5,879 bases of DNA, taken from an uncultured Steroidobacter sp. Lineage in GTDB: Bacteria > Pseudomonadota > Gammaproteobacteria > Steroidobacterales > Steroidobacteraceae. A model generated the notes under the pieces. That model did not search any database and had not been told where the DNA came from. It saw nothing but the letters and a program-made list of their open reading frames with translations. The translations under genes were made by a program, and so were the position numbers. The stretch covers positions 1 through 5,879 of the forward strand of contig NZ_CALFXI010000067.1 of assembly GCF_937958065.1 (NCBI RefSeq), given 5' to 3'. Positions 4,737 through 5,879 of this stretch are shown here, one piece after another; position 1 is the stretch's first letter; each line of letters opens with the position of its first letter.

Positions 4737-5879
4737 GTGAATCAGATCAACCACACTGAAGCGGCAATGGCGTTGTTGGCCGGGCTGCGTCTGCATGTCA
4801 ACGGCCAGTGGATCGCCGGCGACGGCCGTCACGGCGAAGAAGTCATCAACCCGGCCACCGGAGAAACTCTCGGCTGGTTGCCGCATGCAAGCGCGCAAGA
4901 CCTGGCCGACGCGGTACAAGCCGCCAGCGACGCTTTTCCGGCGTGGTCGCGCACGCCGGCAATGGAACGGCGCCGCATGCTGCTGGAAGCGGCCCGCCTG
5001 CTGCGCGAGCGCACCCCGCTGATCGCGCATGTGCTGACGCTGGAACAGGGCAAGCCGCTGGCCGAGTCGCAGGCCGAACTGGGCGCAGCGATCGACACTT
5101 TCGAATGGTATGCGGAAGAAACCCGGCGACTGTACGGACGCACGATTCCGGCGCGCGCGGCAGGAATCTCGCAGGTCGTGTCGCGCGAACCGATTGGTCC
5201 GGTGGCGGCATTCACGCCGTGGAATTTCCCGGCACTGACGCCGGCGCGCAAGATCGCCGGCGCGCTCGCAGCCGGCTGCACGCTGATCATCAAACCGTCG
5301 GAAGAAACGCCGGCCACCTGCATGCAACTGGTGCAGGCCTGCGTCGACGCCGGCGTTCCGGCCGGCGTACTGAACATGGTTTTCGGGGTGCCGTCGGCCG
5401 TCTCGGAAAACCTGATCCGCCGCCCCGAAATCCGCAAGATTTCATTCACCGGCTCGATTGCCGTCGGCAAGCATCTGACGATGCTGGCGGCGCAGAACGG
5501 CTTGAAGCGCTGCACGATGGAACTGGGCGGACACTCGCCGGTGCTGATATTCGATGATGTCGATGTCGAACGCGCTGCGGCGGCCTGTGCCGCCGGTCGC
5601 TTCCGCAATGCCGGTCAGGTCTGCATCGCGCCGTCGCGCTTTTTCGTTCAGCGCGGCATCCACGACAAATTCGTCGCGGCCATGACCGCCGCCGCCGAAA
5701 AACTGGTACTCGGCAACGGACTCGATCCGGCAACCACGATGGGGCCGCTGCTGTCGCCGCGCCGGATCGAAGCAATGGAGCGCTTCGTCGCCGACGCCCG
5801 CGCCCAGGGCGGCACCATCGTTACCGGCGGCGAACGCGTGCCGGGTCCCGGCTGCTTCTTCAAGCCGACCGTGATCACC
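4737..5879 (+). CDS. NAD(P)-dependent aldehyde dehydrogenase, succinate-semialdehyde dehydrogenase-like (3' end missing)
   Basis: This is a cytosolic ALDH-superfamily enzyme oxidising an aldehyde or semialdehyde to the acid with NAD+ or NADP+. The frame is open from GTG 4737 to the window end, giving 381 residues of an expected 480-500. Catalytic landmarks are complete up to the break: PWNFP with N163, KPSEETP with K186, the cofactor-loop motif GSIAVG at 239-244, MELGG with the general base E262, and GQVC with the nucleophile C296. The spacings N163-E262 (99) and E262-C296 (34) equal those of human ALDH2 (N169, E268, C302). The missing C-terminus would carry the EEIFGPV motif. LEQGKPLAE and overall style suggest the semialdehyde dehydrogenase branch, but the substrate is uncertain. 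It is divergent from the LysR gene and probably under its control. The last 55 bases recur inverted at 1-55. Confidence 0.92.
   Translation, partial: MNQINHTEAAMALLAGLRLHVNGQWIAGDGRHGEEVINPATGETLGWLPHASAQDLADAVQAASDAFPAWSRTPAMERRRMLLEAARLLRERTPLIAHVLTLEQGKPLAESQAELGAAIDTFEWYAEETRRLYGRTIPARAAGISQVVSREPIGPVAAFTPWNFPALTPARKIAGALAAGCTLIIKPSEETPATCMQLVQACVDAGVPAGVLNMVFGVPSAVSENLIRRPEIRKISFTGSIAVGKHLTMLAAQNGLKRCTMELGGHSPVLIFDDVDVERAAAACAAGRFRNAGQVCIAPSRFFVQRGIHDKFVAAMTAAAEKLVLGNGLDPATTMGPLLSPRRIEAMERFVADARAQGGTIVTGGERVPGPGCFFKPTVIT
5825..5879. repeat. Terminal inverted repeat, right arm (inside ALDH)
   Basis: This is the reverse complement of 1-55. Here the sequence is in frame within ALDH, coding for GERVPGPGCFFKPTVIT, a conserved stretch of the family, so this arm is the original location. 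The repeat ends exactly at the window boundary and may continue outside it. Confidence 0.95.

Larger units (their letters stand above)
2529..4755. repeat. 2227-bp tandem direct repeat, copy 2
   Basis: This is the second unit of the tandem duplication, identical to 302-2528 as far as I can read. It ends in the seventh ALDH codon counted from the GTG start, after which sequence 4757 onward is unique and continues the ALDH frame. No insertion sequence, target-site duplication or longer flanking homology is visible at either edge, so illegitimate recombination at one shared base is the simplest mechanism if the structure is real. Confidence 0.97.

Noticed and set aside
302..4755. Two diverged paralogous Bug-LysR pairs
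   Set aside because: The copies are identical in coding and non-coding parts and join in mid-gene, so this is a single recent duplication or artefact, not an old paralogous pair.
1..5879. A composite transposon bounded by 55-bp terminal inverted repeats
   Set aside because: No transposase or target-site duplication is seen, the right arm is ordinary conserved ALDH coding sequence, and the arm length equals a common assembler k-mer.

Overview
The window looks like a metagenome or draft-genome contig from a high-GC betaproteobacterium, most plausibly Burkholderiales. The reasons are the GC-rich codon use, an orphan Bug-type periplasmic binding protein (a family greatly expanded in Bordetella, Cupriavidus and relatives), and the neighbouring LysR regulator and aldehyde dehydrogenase. 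The taxonomic call is inference. I see no rRNA, tRNA, CRISPR array, transposase, integrase or phage gene.

Layout. Positions 1-55 are the exact reverse complement of 5825-5879, so the two ends form a 55-nt inverted repeat. From about 56 to 466 (+) lies the C-terminal part of a protein that I only tentatively relate to the DehI haloacid dehalogenase family. A Bug-family substrate-binding protein follows at 503-1450 (+). A LysR-type regulator at 1422-2381 (-) overlaps its 3' end by 29 bp. A roughly 130-bp divergent promoter region comes next, and then the start of an aldehyde dehydrogenase (ALDH) gene. After only a few ALDH codons the sequence jumps back: 302-2528 is repeated as 2529-4755, a 2227-bp head-to-tail tandem duplication in which I see no difference between copies. 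The second copy therefore gives a 3' remnant of the first gene (2529-2693), a second Bug gene (2730-3677), a second LysR gene (3649-4608, -) and a second promoter region. This copy leads into the intact ALDH gene (4737 to the end), which runs off the window with about 100 residues missing.

The pre-duplication locus can be read as: DehI-like gene > Bug gene > < LysR gene | divergent promoter | ALDH gene >. This is a familiar kind of betaproteobacterial catabolic cluster. The Bug protein would bind a small carboxylate in the periplasm, the LysR protein would sense a pathway metabolite and control the divergent promoter, and the ALDH would oxidise an aldehyde or semialdehyde to the acid. The substrate cannot be read from the sequence.

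The notable content is structural. The duplication joins at a single shared base with no mobile element, and it places the second Bug gene downstream of a duplicate of the ALDH promoter. The 55-nt inverted ends suggest either an inversion-type junction or an assembly or amplification artefact. I do not see an obviously new biological system; read-level checks of the two junctions decide how much of this is real.
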